Part shown: one piece after another, positions 45,765 to 57,419 of the stretch
Layout of the letters: every line of letters begins with the position of its first letter
Numbering within the stretch: position 1 is the stretch's first letter
DNA from: Hyposmocoma kahamanoa
Taxonomy: Eukaryota > Arthropoda > Insecta > Lepidoptera > Cosmopterigidae
Length of the DNA stretch: 64,000 nucleotides
Assembly: GCF_003589595.1 (NCBI RefSeq)
Contig: NW_020653945.1
Coordinates: 12,604,028-12,668,027 of the forward strand
Direction: 5' to 3'
Translations under genes and position numbers: made by a program
Notes under the pieces: model-generated
Told to the model about the DNA's origin: nothing
The model's database searches: none
The model's input: only the letters and a program-made list of their open reading frames with translations

Positions 45765-47961
45765 TCACCACACTATGAGATATTCTTTGTCATTTGGATC
45801 AAGTATCGACATTTCTTTCTCGGGATCGTAATTAAGACTATCTGCTTCTAGATCATTATAAAAGGGTGACATTGTAGTGTAATCATATTCTTGTATTTCC
45901 ATTATGTTGGGCGTGACACTAGCACAGCTTTCTGAAAGACTTGAAGATTTTCTTGCATTTTCTATTACACTTGGTACAGAGATGTCGTTAGTAGCGATAT
46001 CGTCATGCGATATTGAAGGAAAATCATCCGTGTTTGTTCTGGTGGTGTCCAAAGGTGCATCATCCTTACTTAAAATACAATGTTCGTCATTTGTGTCATT
46101 CGTATCTGGGATTTTTGAGTTTTGAGGTATACTAGTAATTTCTGGTAACGTAGCATCTGCACCTGCAGAAGGTGCATATGGTGCATCCGTAATAGGATAT
46201 GCTAAACTCGTATGTGAATCATTCGTGTGGAGTACAGACTCAAGAGAAGAATCACCATTGGCTAGGGATTTTAAGTCTATAGATGAGTCATTCGTGTCTG
46301 GAACAGTTGACATTGTTGATGACATCGCTGTGCTCAAATGCGCACCACATGTTTCTTTTACAACTGACTCTGAAGGCAAATCACCTTTTTTTTGAGTCGA
46401 TACACTTGGTATTGATGGGCTTGAATCTACTTCCGAAACAATTGACTTATCGTAATTGGGCGTAGGTGAAATTAATGGCAAACTGTTTGATTCTGGTGCA
46501 GACGAACCTTGTAGTAAAATATCCTTTTCTGGATTCAGTGGCTTCATAGGTGCTATAAACTCTAACGTATTTGGTATTGTCGTTTCTGTAGTCGTTTTAT
46601 CTATACAGTGTTGAACCGAACTGTCCTCGTCTAAAGTTGGTAGGCCTGAAACGCTATTTGACTTTGGAATAGAACTATCTGAGACTACTGAATCTGCACT
46701 TGGATCACGTTTCTCAGGAATTTGCGAGTCTGCATCTGAATGTTCCAACTCAAGTACTGCAGGTGTGATAGGTGGAACACTTATATTATCTATTGAATGA
46801 ATTGTACTTAGACGATCCTTTACCATAATTACAGATTCAATATTACCTGTGGGTATGACAGGACTTAGCAGTGCTTCAATGGATGACAGGTATGTACCTA
46901 CAGGCGCTTCATTTGATGATTTATTATATAAACTGCTTTCACCTGAAGGCACTAACTTTGTGGATGAATCTGTTGTTATAACTGGCAGATCATTCTCGTT
47001 TTTGGAATTCGATTCACCAAAACTTGGTATTATAGACTTATTAGGCAATCCGTCTTTTATTGCTGAATCTCGTCCGTTTGACTTGCTGGCATTTATACAG
47101 GCAGATTTATCGTTATTGGGCGTATTTTGTTCTAGATCTCGTATATCTAAAGCCTGAGGAATTATAGGAGTACTTGTACTATGCGTGATTAATGTTGTAT
47201 TGCCTTGGTCTGATATTAAAAACTCTGTGTCTGTCTGTGAATTTAGTGAACATGTATCAGCTAGTAGTGAAGATGTTTGTTGCGATCGTAGTAAAGCATC
47301 AAGTGCCTTTTCAATAGCTGTATTGGTTGTCTTTATAATGTTTTCTGTATCTTGGTTGCAAATAGGTGTGCTACATTTCTTCATTTCTGTCTTAGGTAAT
47401 TGTGTCCAATACTTGGGTGACCATGTTTCTGCTATGTTCAAAGGGTATTCAGTTTCTGGAAATTTTCCATTGAAACAAAATGAGATAGGAGCAGACTTGT
47501 TTGGCTCTAAAAGTCTCGTGGTATTATTATTTGGTTTTTTTTTGTCTGCTTTAATAGTATTTATTATCTTGGACGATTTTGGACATTTGCACATTGTGTT
47601 GGAGTTATTGTTTACTGTTTCAGTTGCTTTATATTTCGTGCAGCATGGTTCTAGGAAGGTAGGTAGCTTAGGGTATTCAGTTTCAGGAAATTTGAATGCC
47701 TTGCATATGGGTATCACTGGTGCTGGTTGTTCTTTAAACATTGAATGTTTAGGAGGAGAATATTTCCTATGTTTTAATAATTTGCAAGGAATTTTCAAAC
47801 TTCTGGGCATACAATATTTGGAAGTTATCTGGAATAAAAGCAAGTTTATTTTTAACTCGAAAACTTGAAATAATTCAATGTACGGGTATTTGAACTTGTA
47901 TACTTACCTGAAAAACTATTATGGTTAGTATTGCTATAGCCACCTTTTCTCGAAGAGCCAT
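45765..47961 (-). CDS. Cluster gene G: 705-aa secreted Ser/Thr/Asp/Pro-rich protein
   Basis: Exon 1 (47961-47908) encodes MALREKVAIAILTIIVFQ, a signal peptide, and ends at GTAAGTA. The intron is 79 bp, phase 0. Exon 2 (47828-45765) encodes the remaining 687 residues. The N-terminal 100 residues have spaced Cys (YCMP, IPCK, IPICKAF, EPCC, MCKCP) and two copies of a motif: FKFPETEYPK and GKFPETEYPL. The rest is low-complexity, rich in Ser, Thr, Asp, Pro and Ile (IPSV, DSSI and TSIP-like words), probably disordered, and may be O-glycosylated. It ends DPEKEMSILDPNDKEYLIVW. No known domain. Gene F shares the FPExEYP motif. Plus-strand frames of up to 227 codons over it are shadows. Confidence 0.85.
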
Positions 47962-47995
47962 TTTGTTAAATATAAGATATAAATTAAATAGCCAG

Positions 47996-48005
47996 TATTT
48001 ATATA
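47996..48005 (-). promoter_or_regulatory. TATA box of cluster gene G
   Basis: TATATAAATA on the minus strand, 35 bp upstream of the ATG. Start sites about 30 bp below it would give a very short leader. Confidence 0.6.
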
Positions 48006-48407
48006 CTGTAGTCTAAATTATTGCTGTATACATATAATTAACTGTGTGTAAAACTAAACTGATAAGATCAACATTACAATAGATAATCTAATGTTTTGTA
48101 ACCAGTAGTTTTGACATGGAATTCTGTTTGTTAAGTCACAATTTTTATGTCGTTATTATGCAACTTTACTACACAGTTCTCGTAAAAATATTTTGCTTCG
48201 TGCTATTGATATGTAACACTTATAAGAACGTAATGGAACAATATGTGTAAAGTTTCATAAATGTAACAATTTATCTAACGTAAAAGAAATTAATCTCATA
48301 ACAAGTTTTCATTTATTTATTATTTATAATGAAGATTAAAAATATACTCACCTGTATATTTGAAGGTACTATTTAGACAGGACAATTTTTATCGAATCTG
48401 TACAACA

Positions 48408-49690
48408 TCACAGATCCCTAACATCATTTTCACGCATAAACTTATAATTACCACTAAAAGAGGTTGTGAGCTTGTCTGTAGCATTTTCATGACGATGTTC
48501 GTTACTAGGTATATCAGAATTTGTCGCAGCTGTAGTCAGAGATATAATAAATTTGTCAGGGCTCGTTGGGTGAATTATTTCCTCCAGCAGCTTATTCTCT
48601 TGGCCTACGCAATTTTCATGTTCAAAATCAGGTAACAGTTGTTGATTTGGTTCATAATTTGTAATTGGTTCGTTACAGTTTATTGGCGAGTGTATTTGAT
48701 GTTCATATTTCTCTGTTGAATAATTGGTCTCCTCTGACTTTGTTGTCTCTGGAAGATTCATGTAATCGAAGTTATCAATTGTTTCGGACTGAATTTTATG
48801 GACGTTAGTTACATTTTTGTGATTATTTATTCCTTTATTATTACCAGGAGTAAGGGCCTCTTCACATTCTTTTTGTTTAGATAATTTAAATGTTTCTTTG
48901 AACATCTCATCTATGGCAGATTCATCGACCAACTCTTCTGAACTACTATTCTCTACATTGTTCTTAGAGCTGACTTCAACAGCGTCAATGCCTCGTTCGA
49001 AATCTACGTCTTCTGTAGCAGTAATACCTGTAGACTCCAACTGAGTGACTGCATCAGAACTAGAATTCGTAATTTCATTATGTTGCGAAAGAGATTTAAG
49101 AAGTTTTGTAATATTTTCATTGAGTTTCGCTGGGTCTATTGAAAACTGCGTAGAGATTTTATCTTCAACAAACTTTTCATTAACCGTATTATTAAGGGAT
49201 TGGCTATTAATAAAATAATATAGATGTAAATGCAATTTATCCTTGTCTACCGATTTGTCATCGTTTTGTAATGGTTTCAAGATATTTAAGTCAGTTGTTC
49301 CGTTTGATTTCAAAGAATCTTTGGAATTTTGATAAACCAAGTCTTTAAGGTGAAATTGTAGCTCACTGTTGGATTTCGATTTGTCGTTGTTCACCTCTTC
49401 AGAAAATGGATCAAGAATTACATGTTTTGGTTTGAAGGGTTTTGAATGGAATATAGAAACAGGATATTCTTTTTCTGGGAAGTAGTTGCCTGGTGAAGGA
49501 ATACTTTGTTTTATGGTGTCGTTATTGCTCTCTAAACCGTAGCTAGAGACAGTCTGTCAAAAAATAAAATATTTTGCAGTTAGTATGAAATTTTTATGCA
49601 ATGCTGTGACTACTAATAAATATTACTGGTATAAATATTTTGATAACTCACTCTTAATATCATTAATAGACCAACATTGTGCAACTTCAT
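48408..49690 (-). CDS. Cluster gene F: 394-aa secreted Asn/Ser/Glu-rich protein
   Basis: Exon 1 (49690-49652) is MKLHNVGLLMILR followed by GTGAGT. A 98-bp phase-0 intron leads to exon 2 (49553-48408), 381 codons. The hydrophobic start continues as TVSSYG, giving a short signal peptide. Early in the mature protein, GNYFPEKEYPVS matches the FPETEYP motif of gene G next door, so the two are probably paralogues. The remainder is polar, rich in Asn, Ser, Glu, Thr and Lys, with almost no Cys, and likely disordered. No domain recognised. A shorter frame starting at a GTG (49394) is only the inner part of exon 2. The TATA box is less clear than in other cluster genes. Confidence 0.8.
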
Positions 49691-50524
49691 TTTGATTTAT
49701 GAAATTATACTTTAATAATAAAAAATGTTGATCTCGAAATGCTAAACATTTGTTACTGCGACTGAGTAAACGTATTAAAGAAATATTGTTCTTCAAAGAA
49801 ATATGTTATTTTTATACGAAATGCTCTCGTACGTCGTGCGTAGAACGGTGGTTTTGCAACAGACTAATGAAATCTTTATTATACATTTTTTCCTTTAAAA
49901 TATTATCTTATCGCGGTGCTTGCAATATGATTGGAACGGATCGTGACAATTATTATTTCAAATAATGTCGTTTAAAAAAATTAGTTATCGTGGTCAATTT
50001 AATGTCAACAATAATAAAAATAAAATATGCTTACTTAAGTAATGTACGACATAACATAATATACGAATAATATAAATATTACTTAGATAATGTACGACAA
50101 ATCGCATAGTTGAACGTGTCATTGTGTTTTTTTTTTCGTTAAAAGAAAACGTTAAGTGCACTCATGGTGCACTACAGTCCATCGTCAAGTTCGAATTTCG
50201 AAAACCTTTTCCACGCTAGCGTGGAGGAAACGCTTTTGCGCACAGATTTCTAAGAGAAAGAAAGTCTTTTAGAGATTTTGAGGTGAAAAATAATAAAAGT
50301 ATTACAATTGAAATATTTAATTTATTGTTAATTTATTTTATTAACAAACTTGATAATATTCACACACATGCGTCGTTTAACAACCTTTTTAGTCATTCAT
50401 CTACAACTCTTAGACTATCTAGTATAATGTCTGAATTTTCGCAACAAGAACATCTAGATTTCTTCTGTTCGCTCTTCGCACATATCGGTTTTTCAAAACA
50501 ACTGTATCTACTCCATTCACAGTC

Positions 50525-51500
50525 TTATTTCACTCCTTGAAATGCAAAAATCGGTTCTACAGCTTTCACAAAATATTTTTGTTTTTTGCATCTACATTCA
50601 GAATTACAACCACAAGTTGATTCATTGCAATTCGAACTTTTATGTTTATTCTCTGAGTTGTTACACATACAGCCTGAATTATTTTCAAAATCCGGTTTTT
50701 CGCGCTTCGTCGAACATTCAGTGCATTCAGATTTTCTACAATCGCATTTTGGATTATTATTACCCTCGAAGTTATAATACACGCTTGCGCAAACTGTTGA
50801 GCTGCAGCTGTCGCCAGGGCTATTGTGCAAGGTTGCATATTCTTCTTCAGACTGAAAGTTTTCAGGAACAAGATGTGAATAATACACTATTTCTCCTAAA
50901 GACGCAGGTTGTCCGTAACTTCCAAATTGGTAGCAAGAATAAGAATTGTAGTTCTGTGGTGAAGTTGAATAGTAGTTCTGTGGTTTGTATTCCTGCCCAG
51001 GACTGATTACAATGGAATTGATAGGGATATTTTCGTATATACTCTGTTGCATATATACCTGAAATAGAACAATATGATGCAAGACTATAAAGTTGTACAT
51101 GATTTTGTTTAGATTTTTTCGTAAATTGTTGTGTTGAGTTTAATTAAACTACATAGGCAATATTCGAATATGTAGAATAGTACTTATATTGATTTTATGA
51201 AATGTTCATGCAGTGTGTCTACGTGTGAAGCTTATAAAGTTTTATAAATGATCAATACATTAGGTCCATCAGGATTAAGCCCAAGAGCAACAAAATGCAT
51301 ATTTAAAATCATGTCTGACACACTGATGTTTAGCTTATTTAAATATAAAAAGGAATTGTAGTTACCTGGTTTGATAAAAACACAACTGCTATAAAGATAC
51401 TTTTTAACGTTACACTATTGTTATATATTGTTGTACATATGGTTCTTGGACAGGAAATTCTTATATATTCAAAAACTTTGCTGTTATATATATGTACCAT
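50525..51500 (-). CDS. Cluster gene E: secreted Tyr/Asn- and Cys-rich protein, start uncertain
   Basis: Exon 2 (51058-50525, 177 codons) follows CTATTTCAG. It encodes a Tyr/Asn/Ser/Gln-rich half (PQNYYSTSPQNYNSYSCYQF) and a Cys-rich half with CDCRKSECTEC, CMCN, STCGCNSECRC, and ends FAFQGVK. Exon 1 ends at 51366 (CAAACCAG then GTAACT), with signal-like VTLKSIFIAVVFLSNQ in phase 0. Unlike the other cluster genes, no ATG lies 13-18 codons upstream. The nearest in-frame ATG (51500) would add 29 residues before the hydrophobic part. Either the signal exon is longer, or the start codon has been lost and the gene is dying. Intron 307 bp. Confidence 0.65.
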
Positions 51501-51772
51501 TGTAGTTATGTACGGTACATTCAAACTACATCAAGGGTAAGGGAAGTTATTTCGTTCATAAAATTGATAAAATGTGTCATTTTTTTTCATAGTTTATTGC
51601 CTTACTATAAAAAAGAAACATTGTATATTTACTTGAAAAGGTAAAAAGTGCACACAATTAAATGTGAATACTTAAAACCTATCAACATTAACAAATTTTA
51701 CAACGGCGTACAATTGAGTGGGTAACACTATAACATCTGCCTTAATTTTTTATACAATTAAAATTTTTAATT

Positions 51773-52401
51773 TCATTTAGCATAAGTGCAAGTACCGGAA
51801 TCAGTTTTGATAATTAGGTTTATTTCTTTGGAAGGACTAACAGGTGTGACAGCGCAGTCATCTGGATAACATCCATGATCATATCCTACCGAGCAGCAGT
51901 TGTTCGGGTAAGGATAGGGGATAGAATGGCAGTCAAATCCACCACAGTTGTTTCCGCAGCCACAATTCCAACCACCATTGTATCCACTCCCACCTCGCTT
52001 GTTGTTCTTAGCAAGCATGAGCAAATAAAGCAAATTCTGCCAGTTGTCACCGTCATCCTCTTCAATTATGATGGGAGGTAGGGCCGGTGCATAGTTTCCT
52101 GCGCTAGATACATGGGGTGCAGGCTCGGGTTGGAAGACCGCCTTAATAACGGCAGGGATGACGATCTGGCACGGGGGAGACGCGACTCCCGCCGTTGGAG
52201 CTGATGTGACGCAGGCACGTTCACCTGAAGCGTAGGCCAACGTACTGTAGCCCTGAAAAATTTTAATTTCCAATTACATGTTATACTTATTACCGGTGGT
52301 ATAAAATATGAATCTCATTTTTTAAGCACAGTTAATACTCTAAGACCTACCTCAAATGCAAGTAGAAATATGGCAGTCAACGCTAGTTTCTGAGAAACCA
52401 T
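51773..52401 (-). CDS. Cluster gene D: 176-aa secreted protein with Gly/Cys and PYPYP tract
   Basis: Exon 1 (52401-52351) is MVSQKLALTAIFLLAFE then GTAGGTC. A 98-bp phase-0 intron ends CAG, and exon 2 (52252-51773) supplies 159 residues. Features in order: spaced Cys (ERACVT, PPCQIV), a hydrophobic PAVIKAVF, acidic PIIIEEDDGDNWQNL, a Leu-rich LLYLLMLAK, then GGSGYNGGWNCGCGNNCGG, IPYPYPNNCCSVGY, GCYPDDC, and a C-terminus with GTCTYAK. The Leu-rich patch followed by Gly/Cys and PYP words is shared in outline with gene C. Small, Cys-rich and secreted suggests a disulfide-linked extracellular structural protein. Frames on the plus strand are shadows. Confidence 0.87.
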
Positions 52402-52450
52402 TGTAGCAAATTCACCTCTGACCTAGTTGTAAAATCGACAAAAGAATCCC

Positions 52451-52458
52451 TTTATATA
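52451..52458 (-). promoter_or_regulatory. TATA box of cluster gene D
   Basis: TATATAAA followed by GGGATTC on the minus strand, 50 bp upstream of the ATG. Confidence 0.65.
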
Positions 52459-53020
52459 CAAAAAATTTCAAAACGAACGCGGGTACGGTAACTGATGTTA
52501 TGTAAAGTGAGCCTTCGTCAAGCTAAGGCACGTAATGTTTGTAATAAGTAAATAAAGCAATACATAGGAATTGTTATTAGGAAATAAGCCTATGCAAGGA
52601 GAGACCTACTTTTTGAAAACTACCGCAGTGTCCCGCAGTTTCCATATGTCTGCAGTTAAGATTTTTTAGACATATCTAACCTATAGAATGAATAAGAAGT
52701 TTCAATTGTTGGGTGCTCTTCCATAAACGAAATAAATCTTTTTGTAGAATAAAGTATGTTATTTAGTAGTTTAAACAAATAACAACGTATTTTTCAAAGC
52801 GCATAGGCAGAGACAATTTTACATTCAATGTTCCACTTCCCTTTGATATTACATAAGATTGACATTAACAACACAGATTAACATTTAACAAGTTACGAAC
52901 AATTCGAAAATTTGTCAGGTATGCACGTACCGATTTTTGTAAAAATTATGTTTTGAGTTACTTTGCTTTATATGTACCTAAGCAAAATGATACATAAATA
53001 TGTAATCAGTACAGAGTACT

Positions 53021-53235
53021 AAAAAAACCGACCTCAAAAGTCATTCATCCCCTAATACTAGGTTATATTTGGTGAGGTGGAATATTTTCTTCAAATTTAA
53101 ATGAGACCACATCCTATGTACATTCTTTAGAACATAAAAAGAATCATCAAAATCGGTTCACCGGAGTTATCGCGTAACATAAATACAAAAAAAACATACA
53201 GTCGAATTGAAAAACTCCTTTTTTGAAGTCGGTTA
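53021..53235 (-). mobile_element. AACCGACTT-ended short element, copy 3
   Basis: Minus-strand copy starting AACCGACTTCAAAAAAGGAG at 53235. It keeps the ATCAAAATCGGTTCAC core and ends at AAAAAAACCGACC. Sits in the spacer between cluster genes D and C. Confidence 0.75.
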
Positions 53236-53239
53236 AAAA

Positions 53240-54870
53240 TCACACGAATTACTGATAGTTTTTACTTCACAACTTATTAATAAGGCTGAATCCTACGAAA
53301 AGAACTAATGAATAACTTGAGCAGTGCTTCTGTGGACTTAAAATATTCATCGACATTTGTAATGAGCCTGAGTGGTTGGTCCAAAAAATATCGTAAAAAA
53401 GGATCAGAATCAGCAGAGAATCAACCATCAATTTAACCGCAATATAGCAGGGACAATGACCTCAACGTCGTAAGCACAAGCCACATCCACAGTTTAATAA
53501 TAATCACCGTATTGTTAGGCAGGACATTTAAGACTCCAAGTGGACTGGTTGTTAGATACATCAATAAATAGTAATATAGCATACTTTCACACAGTCTGAC
53601 CTTCACCTTATGAAAACAAAGTTTTACAAATGTAACACACAGGTTTTAACTAAAAAAATTACGTGAGATTGAAATAAATAAAAACCAACAACGGGATACG
53701 CTCTAGAGTAGGAGTTAACTGAAATTAGCTATATAGAATATGACGATAATTATAAGGATGTCGTGTTCCATCTACACTTGCCATGTTGAATATTTGGTAA
53801 ATACAATTCACACCTGACAGAGCGCGTTGGCGTAGAAGGGAGCGCTGCTCACAATACCGTTTAAAGAAATTGACAAATATATGTATATTTGAGGGGTAAA
53901 ACGGATAAAGCGCACATTTACATACGATTTAATTCATCTGGAATACTCGCTATTGAAAGAATGTGCGCATACGACCGGCCGCCACGGAATGCGAGCTTAC
54001 GCGTCCGATTGCTGCAGTTTGCCATTGTTTAGTTTACGGTCGATCAAAAACGTGCTAGAATGGCCATGTACACGCGCATATTCCTGAACGCACACACAGC
54101 CATACGAATCCGTGAGGACACGAAAGAATTCATACCCTCTCCGCTTCGCTTCCTTAGGTATGACGCGCTCTACATTATGGCGAGTTTGGTGTTAGTATGT
54201 CCGGCTGTATTAATATGACTAAAGCTCAGCACAGACTGAATGTGAAATAACCCAACATACTTGATGGCCGCTTAAAATAGGGTCTGCAGTTCAGGCAAAG
54301 ATGCAAATTTACAACGATATTTCACCACACTATTAGACGTGGTGAAAAATATTCCTGGAATTGGTTATTATTTCACTTTAGAACCGAATAATATAACTTC
54401 AAAAAGTCAGACGGAGCATATGAAAGAAGGCCCTTGACAAAAAATAACAAAGATGTATTTTTTGTGGATACTGCATCAGTAACTCACCGCTGAAGACAAG
54501 GCTGTATGATCTTTGACGCTAGCCTGTCCTTTTTGGACGAATAGAACAAAAAAAAATGTGGGTACACCTTGTTCACTACATTAATATTCAGAGACATTTA
54601 ATTTTCCGACTATTATAAAATAGATTACGAAAAGGTTCAAATACTGGTTAAAGTAAAAACGTTTCTGTGTCGAAGTATTTTATTATCGTCAGGAGTTTGC
54701 CGTGCTTTTGGTCAATGATGTTTATACATTTTACACTTTATGATTAAGATGATAAATTTAACCGTTCTTAATATCATTAAAATACCTATCCTTTGCTCTG
54801 CGCTGATCCTGGCGCTACGGCTAAAAAGTGTGAGATCCGACAACAAGCACATAGAAAAATTCGTGAGGTC
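53240..54870. other. Cluster spacer, no gene recognised
   Basis: I searched for a further signal-peptide exon plus terminal exon on both strands and found none. AT-rich with a slightly GC-richer stretch near 53970-54190. Confidence 0.4.
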
Positions 54871-54872
54871 CG

Positions 54873-54944
54873 CTGGTTCGTTCCGTAGCTTACTTGGCAT
54901 AGCGTCTGACACGGTTTGCTAGGAGACGTCGATTCACATCTGGC
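54873..54944 (+). repeat. tRNA-like module, diverged copy
   Basis: Shares CGTTCCGT, TTGGCATAGCGTCT, GGTTTGCTAGG and a damaged B box (GATTCACATC) with the copy at 44924-44998. Immediately followed by the CTAGTGG module (54958-55020). Confidence 0.45.
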
Positions 54945-54957
54945 CTCTTTGTATTAA

Positions 54958-55020
54958 TAATATAACAAACTAGTGGAATAATTTCACAAAATATGATTGA
55001 ATATCATGGTGGTGAAACAT
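54958..55020 (+). repeat. CTAGTGG module, copy 3
   Basis: TATAACAAACTAGTGGAATA followed by TTGAATATCATGGTGGTGAA. Third copy of the module at 9125-9185, here in the same orientation as the adjacent tRNA-like module. Confidence 0.5.
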
Positions 55021-55894
55021 TCTGACATTTAATAAAAATTTGATTACAAAAATTATTTTAATAAAAAATTATGTAGCTCAAGTAATTCGTCGTTTATTTG
55101 CTTTTTCCGTATGGCACAAATGAAATAAATGGTAATGAACGTTGAAATAAAGTATACAGATCCATTATATTGATATAACCTTTCAGTTACACACACAAGG
55201 TATAACATAGTGTATATATATGTATAGTGAAATATATAAATTCGCAAAAGTCGCATAAAAACATTACCCTCTAGTTTTCTTGTAGTCGTACTCTAAAGTG
55301 TTAAGATTTCTTTTTAATATACCCACCGTTATTTTTAATGGAGCTTTTTAATGGTGTTATTTTATATTGGATTTTATTGACTGGTTTTGCTATAATTAAC
55401 ATTCCGCCTGCGACATCGTCGATTTCTGCGCACATAGAATACATTAATACCTGCCAATAAATATTCGATAATAGTATAGCGTATTTTTTGTATTTCTATT
55501 TTTTTATATCAAATTTCATTTAAAAAAGTATAAAATCTTTAAGTTTATAAATATTAATATACGAAGTACTTCAGAAAATACAGACAAAGTTTTAAAACAA
55601 ACAACTTTTGATAATTTAGATGAATTTTTGTAATTGTGAAATTTAGTACATCGATTTTTAATGGACTTCAGAAATAAATTGTCACTTGAATTCTTTTTCC
55701 GAATAAATAGCTTCTTTGGCCTCATAAGATTTCGGACAGCCGTTTTAAATACGGGAACAGGATTTTATTAGAAAAACAACAAAACAATTAATAGAAGCAT
55801 CTAGTTTTTACTACGCAATAAATAAATTATACATGTATTTACGGCAATAATCACTGTGTAAATAGTCCATACATTTATAGAAAATGTTATTTCT
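55021..55894. other. Cluster spacer, no gene recognised
   Basis: AT-rich DNA downstream of cluster gene C. No exon pair of the cluster type was found. Confidence 0.4.
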
Positions 55895-56449
55895 CTATTT
55901 TATAATGGGATAGTTGGTTGGATAGGGAATAGGGTATGGAATGGGGAAATTGCAACCGCAGCCTCTGCATCCGCCGTAGCCGCATCCGCAGCCACCTCCG
56001 CATCCAGGTCCACCGTTTCCGCCCCCGCCCCCGCTACCGCCATCAGCTAACAGGAGGAAAAGTATCGGCAACATCGACTTCCAACCCTTATCGCTATTGC
56101 CACTAGAAATTATTATGGGCTGAGGATATCCTTGATTCGACCAACTCAGTGGGCTACTTGGACCTACACACTGGGCATGAGTTGGGTGCACCTGTGTAAA
56201 TATGAGAAAAATAAATATTATACACTCTTCTGTTAGTACACGACATTATGTTAATTTTTAATAAAACTATTTACGTGGTGTATTGAATGTGTAGCAAGTA
56301 GCAATTACAATAAAGAGCCGTTTTTAAGATAATTAACTGCTTCCTTTTATTTAGCCAGTACAAGAAATATACGAATGAAGTAAAAGTAATCTCCTTACAT
56401 TAGCATTGAGAAGCAAAACCGAACAACAAAGCCACCAAAGTGAAGTCAT
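55895..56449 (-). CDS. Cluster gene C: 115-aa secreted Gly/Cys-rich protein
   Basis: Exon 1 (56449-56399) is MTSLWWLCCSVLLLNAN then GTAAGG. A 207-bp phase-0 intron ends ACACAG, and exon 2 (56191-55895) gives 98 residues starting VHPTHAQCVG. The signal peptide probably ends at THAQ. Then come QGYPQPIIISSGNSDKGW, a Leu-rich KSMLPILFLLLADGG, a Gly/Cys run (CGGGCGCGYGG then CRGCGC), and a proline-tyrosine tail FPIPYPIPYPTNYP. The order Leu patch, Gly/Cys run, PYP words is the same as in gene D. No known domain. GCGC-rich repeats recall some moth eggshell and silk-associated proteins in composition only. Confidence 0.87.
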
Positions 56450-56486
56450 TATTTCAGAAATGATAAATTAAACAATCGGTTCCCTT

Positions 56487-56494
56487 TTTATATG
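56487..56494 (-). promoter_or_regulatory. TATA box of cluster gene C
   Basis: ATATAAAA followed by AGGGAACC on the minus strand, 38 bp upstream of the ATG. Confidence 0.6.
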
Positions 56495-57138
56495 GAAATT
56501 TTTGACATTGTACTACGAGTTGCTTTACTTATGCAACCAATAACAATAACGTAGAATGTTTATGATAATCGGTTAATTGCAATCGAAGTGATATGAAGTT
56601 TATCACAAGCTGCTAAAGCTGTTGCCTCATAGCTTGTTTCGTAATATTCGTAGGTATTTATTAACCATTGAGCCATGGAACAAATAGGATCTAATCGAAT
56701 AACGAGGATTTATGTTCTAACCTTGAACAATCTACCAAAGTGATAAGAATAAAATAACTTAGAACTTAGTGCGACCAAGTAAATGAAAAAAAAATGTATT
56801 TTACCACTTTAAAAATAAAAATTGACCGAGAAAGTTCAGGCTCCTTTACCATCCCTGTTTTTTACGACGTAAGAGCATGAATTGTGCCCTTACGTCGACT
56901 TGCTTTTAATCCTCCTACGATGAGTTTATAATGTACGTATCGCGATTTGTTCATGGGGGAAAAAAATCTTGAATCATTTGAAGTGATTAATATTAAATAT
57001 GTGATAAAACTTTGTATTTAGTAAGTTTTTTCCAGGCTAATGCTTACATGTGAATGTAAAATTACTGATATCCGTAATGGTGATTTATCATAATTTTCAT
57101 GTTTAGATTTCTAGTCATTTCTAGAAATTGTGGCTATA

Positions 57139-57418
57139 TTCCACAAATCCCCACTAGTGAAAGAGTACTTGCTACGCAGTGGGGATTTATGGAAAAGAAA
57201 TCTCCTCAAATTGTTTGAGTACACATTTAAGAATAATCTAATATTTTAAAGGAAGTCTAAAAGTTCATTTTCAATTCAAGATAAAACACAATTAATCTGT
57301 ATCGTAATGTCGACGGGACATTGGCACTGAAATTGAAATCTGTCACCTCAAATTAAATATATTACCTAATATATAAATAATGTCTTGGTGGGGTATACGT
57401 TAGTGGGGATTTGTGGAA
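57139..57418. mobile_element. 280-bp MITE flanked by TA, Tc1/mariner type
   Basis: Ends are TTCCACAAATCCCCACTA and its exact reverse complement, with TA directly outside both. TA target duplication, perfect ends and no coding potential fit a non-autonomous Tc1/mariner-type element. An additional AGTGGGGATTT near 57178 repeats the end motif internally. Confidence 0.75.
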
Positions 57419-57419
57419 T

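Noticed and set aside
47185..47868. A 227-codon hydrophobic plus-strand gene
   Set aside because: Antisense shadow of cluster gene G, whose splice sites and signal peptide are clear.
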